Notes: a model not told the origin generated them from the sequence alone. DNA of 64,000 nt from REEB95 sp963785735 (GCA_963785735.1 CAWAWJ010000002.1:62001-126000), one strand, 5' to 3'. Numbered from the stretch's first letter, positions 36,231-45,496 are shown. Made by a program: numbers and translations.

Positions 36231-38156
36231 ATGAGGATCGTCAGCCGCCGCGCCGCAACCGCCTTCGGCCATGACATTGTCATGGCGGCCGTGGCGTTCG
36301 CGCTATCGCTCTATCTGCGCGTCGGCGACGATTTCATCGATTTCTCTCAAGGCCTGTTCTGGTTCTACGACGGCGCTTTCACCGTCACGGCGGCCGCCGT
36401 GTTCTTCTGGGCGGGGCTCTATCGCGGCATCTGGCGTTACGCCTCGCTCAACGATTTGCTGGCGCTGGCGCGCGCGGTGACCCTGGTCATCCTGATCTAT
36501 TTCCCGCTGATGTTCCTGGTGACGCGGCTCGAAGGATTGCCGCGCTCGGTGGTCGCGATCAACTGGCTGGTGCTGATGGCGCTGCTGGGCGGTCCGCGTT
36601 TCGTCTATCGCCTGTTGAAGGACGGGAGCTTGGCCCAGTTCTTGAGCGCCAATAGCGGCCGCGGCGGCGTTCCGGTTCTGTTGATCGGCGCCGGCGAGGA
36701 TGCCGATCTCTTTATCCGCGCTACCTCGCGCGGGGCCAAGCCGATTTATCGCGTGGTCGGCATTGTCACCGACGACGCGCTGCGCGTCGGGCGCGACATC
36801 GGCGGCGTGCCGATTCTGGGAACGATCGACCAGACCGCGGAGATCATCGGGCAGCTCGACGGCAACGGCGCCAAGCCGCAGCGGCTCATCCTGAGCGGCA
36901 AGACGCTTGAGGGCGCGGCGGTGCGGCGATTGCTCGACCTCTCCGACAAATTGGGAATTCCCCTGGCGCGGCTACCGCGGCTGACCGAGTTCCGCGAGCC
37001 GACCAAGAACGCGGCGCGGCCGATCGAGCCGGTGGCGATCGAGGATCTGCTCGGCCGGTCGCAGACGGTGCTGGACCGCGCCGCCATGCGCGATTTGGTC
37101 AAGGGCAAGCGCGTGCTGGTGACCGGCGCCGGCGGCACCATCGGCTCCGAACTGTCACGCCAGATCGCCGCCTTCGCGCCGGCGCGGCTTTCCCTGCTCG
37201 ATAACGGCGAATTCGCGCTTTACGCCATCGACCGCGAAATCCTGGAGCGTTTCCCCGCTTTGCCGCGGCAAGCGGTGATCGCCGACATCCGCGACCGTAG
37301 CCGCATCGACGCGATCATGGCCGAGGAGCGGCCGGAGCTGGTGTTCCACGCCGCCGCGTTGAAGCACGTGCCCATCGTGGAAGCCAATCCCACCGAGGGC
37401 GTGATGACCAACGTGCTGGGCACGCGCCACGTGGCCGATTCCTGCCGCGCCCACGGCGTCAAGGCGATGGTGATGATCTCGACCGACAAGGCGGTAAACC
37501 CGGCCAATGTGATGGGCGCGTCGAAACGCCTGGCCGAAAGCATCTGCCAGGCGCTCGATTTGGTCGAATCGCGGCGAGCCGGGGGCACGCGCTTCGTCAC
37601 CGTGCGCTTCGGCAACGTGCTGGGCTCGACCGGATCGGTGGTGCCGCTGTTCCAGCGGCAATTGGCCGCCGGCGGGCCTTTGACCGTGACCCATCCCGAG
37701 ATTTCGCGCTATTTCATGACCACGCGCGAAGCGGTCGAACTGGTCCTGCAATCCTCGGCGCTGGCGCATGCCGACGGCGAGGAGCGCGGCAAGATCTTCG
37801 TGCTCGACATGGGCGAGCCGGTGAAGATCGCGGAACTCGCGCGCCAGATGATCCGCCTCGCCGGTCTCAAGCCCGACAAGGACATCGGCATCGAATTCAT
37901 CGGATTGAGGCCCGGCGAAAAGCTGCACGAGGAACTGTTCCACGCCGGCGAACCGCTGGTGCCGACCGAGGTCCCGGGCATCCGCCTGGCCGCGCCCCGC
38001 GTCATCGACTACGCCATGCTGTCGCGCGCCCTCGACGAACTGGCCGAGCATGCGCGCGAGGGGCGCATCGACCGGCTGCTGGTGGTGCTCAAGAACATGG
38101 TGCCGGAATACGCCGCCAACGCAGCGGCACCGCGCGTCATACCGAAAGAGGCTTAG
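36231..38156 (+). CDS. CapD/FlaA1-like nucleoside-diphosphate-sugar epimerase/dehydratase
   Basis: A 641-residue membrane enzyme. The first 150 residues hold four transmembrane helices, then a CoA-binding-like Rossmann region (VLLIGAGEDADLFIRAT), then the catalytic SDR domain from VLVTGAGGTIGSELSRQIA (about residue 290). The active-site region STDKAVNPANVMGASKRLAE has the Thr/Asp/Lys arrangement of PglF/WbpM-type 4,6-dehydratases. These act on UDP-HexNAc in capsule, O-antigen or flagellin glycan synthesis. Confidence 0.9.
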   Translation: MRIVSRRAATAFGHDIVMAAVAFALSLYLRVGDDFIDFSQGLFWFYDGAFTVTAAAVFFWAGLYRGIWRYASLNDLLALARAVTLVILIYFPLMFLVTRLEGLPRSVVAINWLVLMALLGGPRFVYRLLKDGSLAQFLSANSGRGGVPVLLIGAGEDADLFIRATSRGAKPIYRVVGIVTDDALRVGRDIGGVPILGTIDQTAEIIGQLDGNGAKPQRLILSGKTLEGAAVRRLLDLSDKLGIPLARLPRLTEFREPTKNAARPIEPVAIEDLLGRSQTVLDRAAMRDLVKGKRVLVTGAGGTIGSELSRQIAAFAPARLSLLDNGEFALYAIDREILERFPALPRQAVIADIRDRSRIDAIMAEERPELVFHAAALKHVPIVEANPTEGVMTNVLGTRHVADSCRAHGVKAMVMISTDKAVNPANVMGASKRLAESICQALDLVESRRAGGTRFVTVRFGNVLGSTGSVVPLFQRQLAAGGPLTVTHPEISRYFMTTREAVELVLQSSALAHADGEERGKIFVLDMGEPVKIAELARQMIRLAGLKPDKDIGIEFIGLRPGEKLHEELFHAGEPLVPTEVPGIRLAAPRVIDYAMLSRALDELAEHAREGRIDRLLVVLKNMVPEYAANAAAPRVIPKEA

Positions 38157-38165
38157 GCGCGAGGC

Positions 38166-39044
38166 CTAGGCGCCGGGGCCTTCTTCGGCCAGGCGTTCCA
38201 GATACCGTCCGTAATCGGATTTGCCGTAGAGCGCCGCCAGCTTCATGAGCTGGCCGGTGTCGATGAACCGTTGGCGGAAGGCGACTTCCTCGACGCAGCC
38301 GATCTTCTGCCCGGTGCGCTTTTCGATGGTGCGCACGAACTCCGAGGCCTCGAGCAGCGATTCATGCGTGCCGGTGTCGAACCAGGCATAGCCGCGGCCC
38401 AGTTTCTCGACCGCCAGATCGCCGCGCTTGAGATAAGCGGCGTTGAGATCGGTGATTTCAAGCTCGCCGCGGGCTGACGGCTTGAGCCTGGACGCGAGAT
38501 CGGCCACGTCGCGGCCGTAGAAATAAAGCCCGATCACCGCCCAGTCGGATTTGGGCGATTGGGGTTTTTCCTCGAGCGCCGCCGGCTTGCCGTCGCGGCC
38601 GAAAGTCACCACGCCATAGCGTTCGGGATCGCTGACGCGATAGCCGAAGACGGTTGCGCCGGTCTTGCGCGCCACCGCGTTGCGCATCATGCCGGACAGA
38701 CTGTCGCCGTAGATCAGGTTGTCGCCCAGCACCAAGCAGCAGCCTTCGCCCTTGAGAAAATCGCGGCCGATGAGAAAGGCCTGCGCCAGGCCGCCGGGCT
38801 TGGGCTGCCCGGCATAGGAGAGCGACACGCCCCATTGCTTGCCGTCGCCCAAGAGTGTCTTGAAGAGCGGCGCGTCCTCGGGCGTGGTGATGATGAGGAT
38901 GTCCTTGATGCCGGCGAGCAGCAAAGTCGACAACGGATAATAGATCATCGGCTTGTCGTAGATCGGCAGCAGTTGCTTCGAGAGCGCGCGGGTCAATGGG
39001 AAGAGCCGCGTCCCCGAGCCGCCAGCCAGGATGATGCCCTTCAT
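38166..39044 (-). CDS. rfbA: Glucose-1-phosphate thymidylyltransferase
   Basis: Makes dTDP-glucose from dTTP and glucose 1-phosphate. The 292-residue protein starts MKGIILAGGSGTRLFPLTRA, and the sugar-binding region AYLKRGDLAVEKLGRGYAWF and DTGTHESLLEAS are conserved. Its ATG overlaps the TGA of rfbB. rfbC and rfbD, needed to finish dTDP-rhamnose, are not in the window. Confidence 0.94.
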   Translation of the reverse strand: MKGIILAGGSGTRLFPLTRALSKQLLPIYDKPMIYYPLSTLLLAGIKDILIITTPEDAPLFKTLLGDGKQWGVSLSYAGQPKPGGLAQAFLIGRDFLKGEGCCLVLGDNLIYGDSLSGMMRNAVARKTGATVFGYRVSDPERYGVVTFGRDGKPAALEEKPQSPKSDWAVIGLYFYGRDVADLASRLKPSARGELEITDLNAAYLKRGDLAVEKLGRGYAWFDTGTHESLLEASEFVRTIEKRTGQKIGCVEEVAFRQRFIDTGQLMKLAALYGKSDYGRYLERLAEEGPGA

Positions 39045-40120
39045 CGGCTCTTCGCCTCCTGGACCTTTTTGCCGATCTTGCCCAGGCGTTCGCCGCGATA
39101 GAGTCCGGCGCGGATCGGCTCCCACCAGGCGCAGTTGTCGAGATACCAGCGCACGGTTTTCTTGAGGCCGGTGGCCAGGGTCTCGGCGGGTTTCCAGCCG
39201 AGCTCGCTTCTGAGCTTGCGGTCGTCGATGGCGTAACGCAGATCGTGGCCCGGCCGGTCGGCGACGAAGGAAATCAGCTTTTCGTGCGGGCGGTTCGGCG
39301 ATTGCGGCAATTCCTCGTCGAGGATGGCGCAGAGCATGCGGACGAGATCGATGTTCAGCCGCTCCTCGCCGCCGCCGATATTGTAGGTCTCGCCCACCCG
39401 GCCCTTCTGCAACACCGCGGCGAGCGCCGCGGCGTGGTCGCCGACATAAAGCCAGTCGCGCACATTCTCGCCCTTGCCGTAGACCGGGAGCGGCTTTCCC
39501 TCGACCGCGTTGAGGATCAGCAGGGGCACGAGTTTTTCCGGAAATTGCCAGGGCCCGTAATTATTGGAACAGTTGGTGGCGATCACCGGCAGGCCGTAGG
39601 TCTGGTGCCAGGCGCGCGCGAGATGATCGGCCCCGGCCTTGGAGGCGGCATAAGGGCTGTTGGGCCGGTAGAGCGCGTCCTCGGCGGCGCGTTCCTTGGG
39701 GCCGAGCGAACCGAAGACCTCGTCGGTCGAGATGTGGTGAAAGCGAAACCGCGCTTGCGCCTCGCCGGAAAGCCCCTGCCAGTGGTCGCGCGCGCATTCC
39801 AGCATGACGAAGCTGCCGGTGAGGTTGGTGGCGATGAATTCGTCGGGCCGGTCGATCGAGCGGTCGACATGGGTTTCCGCCGCCAGATGCATCACGGCAT
39901 CGGGGCGGTGCCGGGCGAAGATTCGCGCGACCGCCGGGCGGTCGGCGATGTCGGCCACTTCGAGAGCGTAATTCGCGGGGCCTGCGAGCGCGCCCAAGGG
40001 CGGGTTCGAGCCGGCATAGGTCAGCTTGTCGAGATTGACCACGGCATGGCCCGCCGCGAGCGCGTGGCGCACGACCGAGGTGCCGATGAATCCCGCTCCG
40101 CCGGTGACAAGGATTTTCAA
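39041..40120 (-). CDS. rfbB: dTDP-glucose 4,6-dehydratase
   Basis: An SDR enzyme that converts dTDP-glucose to the 4-keto-6-deoxy form. The 359-residue protein has GGAGFIGTSVVRHAL at the N-terminus, the DE pair within HISTDEVFGSLG, and the catalytic YAASKAGADHLARAW motif. It is coupled to rfbA by a 4-nt overlap. Confidence 0.95.
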   Translation of the reverse strand: MKILVTGGAGFIGTSVVRHALAAGHAVVNLDKLTYAGSNPPLGALAGPANYALEVADIADRPAVARIFARHRPDAVMHLAAETHVDRSIDRPDEFIATNLTGSFVMLECARDHWQGLSGEAQARFRFHHISTDEVFGSLGPKERAAEDALYRPNSPYAASKAGADHLARAWHQTYGLPVIATNCSNNYGPWQFPEKLVPLLILNAVEGKPLPVYGKGENVRDWLYVGDHAAALAAVLQKGRVGETYNIGGGEERLNIDLVRMLCAILDEELPQSPNRPHEKLISFVADRPGHDLRYAIDDRKLRSELGWKPAETLATGLKKTVRWYLDNCAWWEPIRAGLYRGERLGKIGKKVQEAKSR

Positions 40121-40151
40121 GGCTTTTTCTCTCCGCTCCGCCCGCCGCCTA

Positions 40152-41015
40152 CTATGGCGGGTCGATCGGCAGATTGTCTATGAGCCGGGTCTGGCCGAGC
40201 CAGGCGGCGGCCAGCACGCGCGCCTTGCGCTCGATGCGCTCGACCGGTTCGAGTGTTTCGGCGTCGCAAACCAGGCAGTAATCGACCTTGCTGAAACCCG
40301 CCCCGATCAGCGAATGGGTGCCCCAGGCGGCGGCGGCGGGATCGCCCTTGCGCGCGCGCCTTGCCACTTCGGTCAGGGCGTGATGCAGCATGGGCGCGCG
40401 GCGGCGCTGATCGGGCGTGAGATAGGCGTTGCGCGAGGACAGCGCCAAGCCGTCGGCTTCGCGCACGGTTTCCACCGCCTCGATCCGCACCGGAATGTCG
40501 AGATCGCGCACCACGCGGCGGATGACCTGAAGCTGCTGGTAGTCTTTCTCGCCGAAACAGGCGATGTCGGGCGCCGCCTGCAACAACAGCTTGGTCACCA
40601 CGGTCGCGACGCCGGAAAAATGTCCCGGACGGAAAAGCCCTTCCAGCGTCTCGCCCAAGGGGCCGGCGGCGACCGCGGTCGAAAAGCCCACGGGATAGAT
40701 TTCCGCGACCGCGGGCACATAGGCCAGATCGCAGCCCGCTTGCCCAAGCTTCTGGCGGTCGCCGTTCTCGTCGCGCGGATAGCGCGACAAATCCTCGCCG
40801 GGACCGAATTGCGCCGGGTTGACGAAGATGCTGGCCACCACCCGGTCGCACAACGCCTTGCCGCGCGCCACCAGCGCCAGATGCCCGGCATGAAGCGCGC
40901 CCATGGTGGGAATAAGCGCCACGCTCTGCCCCGCTTGGCGCCAGGCGGCCATGGCCCGGCGGAGTTCGGCGACGCCGCGCGCGGCGTCGATTTGGCCCGT
41001 CTCGGCGTCCCTCAT
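40152..41015 (-). CDS. panC: Pantoate--beta-alanine ligase
   Basis: Joins pantoate and beta-alanine using ATP to make pantothenate, the CoA precursor. The 287-residue protein has the HIGH-like nucleotide motif PTMGALHAGHLALV, then FVNPAQFGPGEDLSRYPR, PGHFSGVATVVTKLL and FGEKDYQQLQVIRR with the KMSKS-like ALSSRN. It is a single gene; no panB or panD nearby. Confidence 0.95.
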   Translation of the reverse strand: MRDAETGQIDAARGVAELRRAMAAWRQAGQSVALIPTMGALHAGHLALVARGKALCDRVVASIFVNPAQFGPGEDLSRYPRDENGDRQKLGQAGCDLAYVPAVAEIYPVGFSTAVAAGPLGETLEGLFRPGHFSGVATVVTKLLLQAAPDIACFGEKDYQQLQVIRRVVRDLDIPVRIEAVETVREADGLALSSRNAYLTPDQRRRAPMLHHALTEVARRARKGDPAAAAWGTHSLIGAGFSKVDYCLVCDAETLEPVERIERKARVLAAAWLGQTRLIDNLPIDPP

Positions 41016-41034
41016 GCCGCCATCCTGCGTGTTT

Positions 41035-41964
41035 TCACGAACCGAGGCAATCCGTTAGCGCGGCCGCTACTCCGCGCATCAGGCGGAAATAGAGATCGGG
41101 CCCGTCGGGGATGGCGGTGCCGAGATCGTCGAGCGTGCCGGCGCGGGCGCCGGTGCCCGCGGTCACCGTGCCGAGCAGCGCGGGCGTGAATTGCGGCTCG
41201 CCGAAGACGCAAGCCGCGCGGCTCGCCAGGATCTTGGCGCGGATTTCCTCGATTCGCCTGGCGCCGGGCTGGCGGTCGGGATCGACCGAGATCGCCCCCA
41301 CCGTGTCGAGCGCATAGCGGCGCGCGAGATATTGATAGGCGTCGTGGAAGACGACAAAGGGCTTGCCGGCGAGCGGGAAGAAATCGGCGCGCAATTCCTG
41401 GTCGAGCGCGCCCAGGCGCGATTCGAGATCGCGGGCATTGGCGGCATAGCGCGCGGCATTGGCGGGATCGAGCGCGGAGAGCCGTTCGGCCGCGATCCGC
41501 ACGATCGCCTTGGCGTTGTCGATGTCGAGCCAGAGATGGCCGTCGAGCGTGCCGGGACCGGCGGGCGCGGGCGCGGGCGCGTCGAGATCGGGCTCCCACA
41601 CGCCGCCGATGCGCGCCGGCAATGTGACGACGCCGGGCGCGCGGTCGAGCTCGACGATCTCGGCCTGGCCGGACAACGCCTGGAGCGGTTTCGCAAGGAA
41701 GCTTTCCATGCTGGGCCCCACCCAGAACACCAGCCGCGCGGCTTCGAGCGCCCGCGCATCGGAGGGACGCAAGGAATAGGTGTGCGGCGAGGCCGCGCCG
41801 TGGACGATGAGCACGGGCGTGCCCAGACCCGCCATGACCCCGGCGACCAGCGAATAGACCGGCTTGATGCTCGCCACCACGGCGGGCGGATCGGCCAAGG
41901 CCGCTTCGGGCATGGCCCCGGGCAAGAAGGCAGCCAGAGCGAAGGCAAGGCATTTGAGGCGCAT
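41035..41964 (-). CDS. znuA: Zinc ABC transporter substrate-binding protein (ZnuA-like)
   Basis: Periplasmic metal-binding lipocalin-fold partner of ZnuBC (cluster A-I). It is 309 residues with signal peptide 1-24. Metal-ligand regions are HGAASPHTYSLRPSD (His), GHLWLDIDN (His) and VVFHDAYQYLARRY (His) with a late GEPQFTP. The His-rich loop typical of ZnuA is absent: its place between residues 125-145 is Asp/Ala/Pro-rich. It starts only 25 nt from the divergent znuC, with no ribosome binding site visible. Confidence 0.88.
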   Translation of the reverse strand: MRLKCLAFALAAFLPGAMPEAALADPPAVVASIKPVYSLVAGVMAGLGTPVLIVHGAASPHTYSLRPSDARALEAARLVFWVGPSMESFLAKPLQALSGQAEIVELDRAPGVVTLPARIGGVWEPDLDAPAPAPAGPGTLDGHLWLDIDNAKAIVRIAAERLSALDPANAARYAANARDLESRLGALDQELRADFFPLAGKPFVVFHDAYQYLARRYALDTVGAISVDPDRQPGARRIEEIRAKILASRAACVFGEPQFTPALLGTVTAGTGARAGTLDDLGTAIPDGPDLYFRLMRGVAAALTDCLGS

Positions 41965-41971
41965 GGGGGAA

Positions 41972-41982
41972 TGATGTTATCA
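41972..41982. promoter_or_regulatory. Candidate operator/promoter between divergent znuA and znuC
   Basis: The 25 nt between the two start codons contain TGATGTTATCA, an inverted repeat (TGAT and ATCA around GTT). Each strand carries a -10-like hexamer about 9 nt before its ATG (TGTTAT for znuC, TAACAT for znuA), which would give leaderless transcripts. The site could bind Zur (the zinc repressor), whose alphaproteobacterial sites contain similar TGTTAT blocks. This is inference. Confidence 0.4.
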
Positions 41983-41989
41983 AGCCCGC

Positions 41990-42742
41990 ATGAGCGAAGA
42001 TAAGCCTTACCTCGCGCTTGACGGCGTGAGCCTCGCCTTTGGCCGCCGCCAGGCGCTCGAGAACGTGTCGCTCCAGCTCCACCCCGGCGAGATCGTGACC
42101 CTGATCGGCCCCAACGGCGCCGGCAAGACGACGCTGTTGCGCGTGGCCTTGGGCCTGGAAAAACCCGATAGCGGCAGCGTCCGGCTCAAGCCGGGCTTGC
42201 GCCTGGGCTATCTGCCGCAGCGCCTCAAGGTCGACGACACCATGCCCTTGACCGTGCGGCGTTTCCTGTCGCTCGCGCCCAACGCACAACGCGGCGGCGC
42301 CGAGGCGCTGGGCGAAACCGGCGCGGGGCATGTGCTCGATTTGCCGGTTCAGACGTTGTCGGGCGGCGAGTTGCAGCGGGTTCTGTTGGCGCGGGCGCTG
42401 ATGCGCGATCCCGATTTGCTGGTGCTGGACGAGCCGGTGCAGGGCGTCGACGTGGCCGGACAGGCCGAAATCTTCGCGCTCATTCGCCGCATCCGCGACA
42501 CACGCAAGACCGCCATCCTGCTGGTGTCGCATGATCTGCACCTGGTGATGGCGAAGACCGACAAGGTGATATGCCTCAACCGCCACGTCTGTTGCAGCGG
42601 CCACCCCGATGACGTGATGCGCGATCCGGCCTATCGCGCCCTCTTCGGCGAGGCCGCCGACGCCTTCGCGCTCTACACCCACCATCATGACCATGGCCAC
42701 GATCACGCGCATGACCGCGGCGGCGGGCATCCGCATGGATGA
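41990..42742 (+). CDS. znuC: Zinc ABC transporter ATP-binding protein with His-rich C-terminus
   Basis: Cytoplasmic ATPase of the zinc importer, 250 residues. Walker A is GPNGAGKTTLLR (about residues 42-53), the signature is LSGGELQRVLLARAL, Walker B is DLLVLDEPVQGVD, and the H-loop is LVSHDLH. The last 22 residues include 8 or more His (THHHDHGHDHAHD, then GGGHPHG), a metal-binding tail that is normally in the ZnuA loop. It overlaps znuB by 8 nt. Confidence 0.92.
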   Translation: MSEDKPYLALDGVSLAFGRRQALENVSLQLHPGEIVTLIGPNGAGKTTLLRVALGLEKPDSGSVRLKPGLRLGYLPQRLKVDDTMPLTVRRFLSLAPNAQRGGAEALGETGAGHVLDLPVQTLSGGELQRVLLARALMRDPDLLVLDEPVQGVDVAGQAEIFALIRRIRDTRKTAILLVSHDLHLVMAKTDKVICLNRHVCCSGHPDDVMRDPAYRALFGEAADAFALYTHHHDHGHDHAHDRGGGHPHG

Positions 42743-43529
42743 TTTCGTGTGGCGCGCGGCGGCGGCCGGGCTGGGCGTGGCCGCGGTGGCGGGGCCGATG
42801 GGTTCCTTCGTGGTGTGGCGGCGGCTCGCTTATTTCGGCGACACGCTGTCGCATTCGGCGCTGCTGGGCGTGGCGCTCGGGTTCCTGCTCGGCATCAATC
42901 TCAATCTCGCGGTGGTGGTTTTGTGCCTGGGGCTGGCGCTGTTGCTGGTGGCGCTCGAACGCCAGCGCCTGCTGGACAGCAACACGCTCCTGGGGATTCT
43001 GTCGAACAGCGCCTTGTCGCTGGGCCTCATCGTGCTCGCCTTCATGGAGACCGTGCGCATCGACCTGATGGGCTATCTCTTCGGCGACATCCTGGCCGTC
43101 ACCAACGCCGATCTCGCCTGGATCTACGGCGGCGGGGCATTGACGCTCGCGGCCTTGGCGGCGATCTGGCGGCCGCTCCTGGCCGTCACCGTGCATGAGG
43201 AACTGGCCCAGGTCGAAGGCGTCAATGTGGGCGCGACCCGGCTCGCCTTCGTGCTGCTGATGGCGCTGGTGATCTCGGTGGCGATGAAGATCGTCGGCAT
43301 TCTGCTGATCACCGCCATGCTGATCCTGCCGGCGGCGGCGGCGCGGCGTTTCGCGCGCAATCCCGAGGCGATGGCGTTTCTGGCGGCGATCCTGGGCGGG
43401 GCGGCGGTGCTGGGCGGGCTCGGCGCCTCGCTCAAATGGGATTTGCCGGCCGGCCCCGCCATCGTGCTGGCGGCGAGCTTGATCTTCCTGGTTTCGAGCC
43501 TGGTGCCCCCGCGCGCGATAGCGCGCTAA
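42735..43529 (+). CDS. znuB: Zinc ABC transporter permease
   Basis: Membrane subunit of the zinc importer (ABC-3 family), 264 residues from the ATG at 42735, which overlaps znuC by 8 nt. About eight hydrophobic spans. Family segments include GPMGSFVVWRRLAYFGDTLS, HSALLGVALG and the ATPase-contacting loop near NVGATRLAFVLLMAL. Confidence 0.92.
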   Translation: MDDFVWRAAAAGLGVAAVAGPMGSFVVWRRLAYFGDTLSHSALLGVALGFLLGINLNLAVVVLCLGLALLLVALERQRLLDSNTLLGILSNSALSLGLIVLAFMETVRIDLMGYLFGDILAVTNADLAWIYGGGALTLAALAAIWRPLLAVTVHEELAQVEGVNVGATRLAFVLLMALVISVAMKIVGILLITAMLILPAAAARRFARNPEAMAFLAAILGGAAVLGGLGASLKWDLPAGPAIVLAASLIFLVSSLVPPRAIAR

Positions 43530-43577
43530 ATCTGGAGCCACGCGATAGCGCGCCGAAGCAAGAGCCGCGCGGGGGGC

Positions 43578-44897
43578 TTAGTGGCTCATCGCCCCCATCA
43601 AATGATCGGGCAGCCAGGTCGCGATCTCGGGAAAAACGCACAGCACGAAAATCGCCAGGAACATGCAGACGACGTAGGGAAGCGTGCCCCACATCACCGT
43701 GGTGAGCGGCACGTCGGGCGCGATCGCGCTGACGATATAGATGTTGAGCCCGACCGGCGGGTGAATGAGGCCGATCTCCATGTTGATGGTGAGGATGACG
43801 CCGAACCAGATCGGATCGAATCCCGCCGCGGTGATGATCGGCAGCAGGATCGGGCTGGTCATGAGGATGACCGCCGCCGGCGGAATGAAGAAGCCGCAGA
43901 CCAGCAGGAAGATGTTGATCATGAACATCAACACCCAGCGGTTGGCGTGCATGTCGGCGATGCCGTGCGCCAGCGTCTGCGTCAGGTAGAGCGAGGTCAG
44001 CATGTAGCCGAACACCACCGCGGCGGCGATGATGGTGAGAATCATGATGGATTCGCGCGCGGTGTCGCGCAGAATCTTCCACCATTCGAGCGGACTCCAC
44101 ATCCGGTAGATCGCGACCGCGAGCAGGAAGCAGAGCGCGGCGCCGATGCCGGCCGCCTCGGACGGCGTGGCGAGCCCGCCGTAAAGCGAATACATCACGC
44201 CGACGATGATGGCGATGAAGGGCGCGATCTTGGGAATCGAGGTGAATTTCTCCGTCCAGCTGTAGCGGAAATCCGCGGCATAGGCGCGAAAGCCGCTGCG
44301 CCAGATCGTGAACAGGGTCCAGATCATGAAGAAGCCCGTCAGCATCAGCCCCGGCATCACGCCGGCGAGGAACAGCCGGCCGATCGAGTTCTCGGTGGCG
44401 ATGCCGTAGAGGATGAAGGTGATCGAAGGCGGGATAAGGATGCCGAGCGTGCCGCCGGCGCAGATCGAGCCGGTGGCGACGCCGTCGGGATAGCCCCGCC
44501 GGCGCATCTCGGGAATGCCCATCTTGCCGATGGCGGCGCAGCAGGCGGGCGACGAGCCGGTGAGCGCGGCGAAAATCGCGCAAGCGCCGAGATTGGAGAT
44601 GACGAGGCCGCCCGGCAGGCGGTAGAGCCAGCGGTCGAGCGCCTCGTAGAGATCCTTGCCGGCCGGCGAGGAGCCGATCGCCGCGCCCATCATCACGAAC
44701 ATCGGAATCGAAACCAGGGTGAAATCGTCGAGGCCGGAATAGAGCGTTTCGGCCACGACATGCAGGCTGCCGAAGCCCTGGAATATCGCGATAAAGATGA
44801 GCGACACCGCGCCGATGCCGAACGCCACCGGCACGCCCGAAACCAGCACGAGGAGCGTGACCACCAGCACCAGCGCTCCGGAAACCCCGGGGCTCAC
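43578..44897 (-). CDS. dctM: TRAP transporter large permease (DctM)
   Basis: Main transport subunit of a TRAP system, which imports organic acids such as dicarboxylates or sialic-acid-like compounds by a sodium gradient. It is 439 residues from a GTG at 44897, which overlaps the dctQ stop as GTGA. About 12 spans. Family segments include PMFVMMGAAIGSSPAG, GSSPACCAAIGKMGIPEMRR and MVNPPIGLN-like IHPPVGLNIY. Substrate cannot be inferred. Confidence 0.93.
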   Translation of the reverse strand: MSPGVSGALVLVVTLLVLVSGVPVAFGIGAVSLIFIAIFQGFGSLHVVAETLYSGLDDFTLVSIPMFVMMGAAIGSSPAGKDLYEALDRWLYRLPGGLVISNLGACAIFAALTGSSPACCAAIGKMGIPEMRRRGYPDGVATGSICAGGTLGILIPPSITFILYGIATENSIGRLFLAGVMPGLMLTGFFMIWTLFTIWRSGFRAYAADFRYSWTEKFTSIPKIAPFIAIIVGVMYSLYGGLATPSEAAGIGAALCFLLAVAIYRMWSPLEWWKILRDTARESIMILTIIAAAVVFGYMLTSLYLTQTLAHGIADMHANRWVLMFMINIFLLVCGFFIPPAAVILMTSPILLPIITAAGFDPIWFGVILTINMEIGLIHPPVGLNIYIVSAIAPDVPLTTVMWGTLPYVVCMFLAIFVLCVFPEIATWLPDHLMGAMSH

Positions 44898-45478
44898 GGC
44901 ATCACCTCGGGGTTGATCGGCTTGTCTCCCTTGATGCCGAAGGGCGGCTCGCGCCCGGTCACCAGGCAGATCAGCTCGACCGCATACTGGACGCCGAGCA
45001 GGATGAGCCCGACCGGCAAAGCGGCATAGGGTATCCACAGCCGCTCGCGCCACACCGTGTTCGAGCGCCAGTTATGCGTCCAGGCCTCGTGCCAGTAATT
45101 GTAAGCGAGCACCGCCGTGACGACGACGAACGCCATCGCCAGCAGGGTCGAGAACAGCGCCAGCCAATAGCGCAGGCGCGGGCCGGAATGAAGCGGCAGC
45201 ACGTCCACGTTGACGTGACCGCGCGTCATCAGCACGTAGGGACTGCCGATGAAAGTCGCCGCCACCAGGCAGTTGGTGGTGAAATCGCCCTGCCAGATGG
45301 TGTTGGTGCCGAGCACGGAGCGCTCGAACACCATTTCGCAGACGACGAAGACGCCCAGCGCGATCAGGCTTGCGGCGAAGATGCCGCAAGCCTGCGAGAC
45401 GGTTTTGACCGCCTTGATGAACAAATCGAGGGGGCCGCGGCGTCGAACTTTACCGCGCCGCCTTTTCTTTCGCGCCAC
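44894..45478 (-). CDS. dctQ: TRAP transporter small permease (DctQ)
   Basis: Four-span accessory membrane subunit of the TRAP transporter, 194 residues. The first 17 residues are strongly basic (MARKKRRRGKVRRRG). The conserved region SPYVLMTRGHVNVDVLP sits after span 2. It is 18 nt downstream of dctP and coupled to dctM. Confidence 0.9.
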   Translation of the reverse strand: MARKKRRRGKVRRRGPLDLFIKAVKTVSQACGIFAASLIALGVFVVCEMVFERSVLGTNTIWQGDFTTNCLVAATFIGSPYVLMTRGHVNVDVLPLHSGPRLRYWLALFSTLLAMAFVVVTAVLAYNYWHEAWTHNWRSNTVWRERLWIPYAALPVGLILLGVQYAVELICLVTGREPPFGIKGDKPINPEVMP

Positions 45479-45496
45479 GCTATGCCCGCGTCCCGG

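Noticed and set aside
43518..43577. Repeated GCGATAGCGCGC between znuB and dctM
   Set aside because: Only two short copies about 35 nt apart. It may act as a weak convergent terminator, but there is no T run, so I do not call it.
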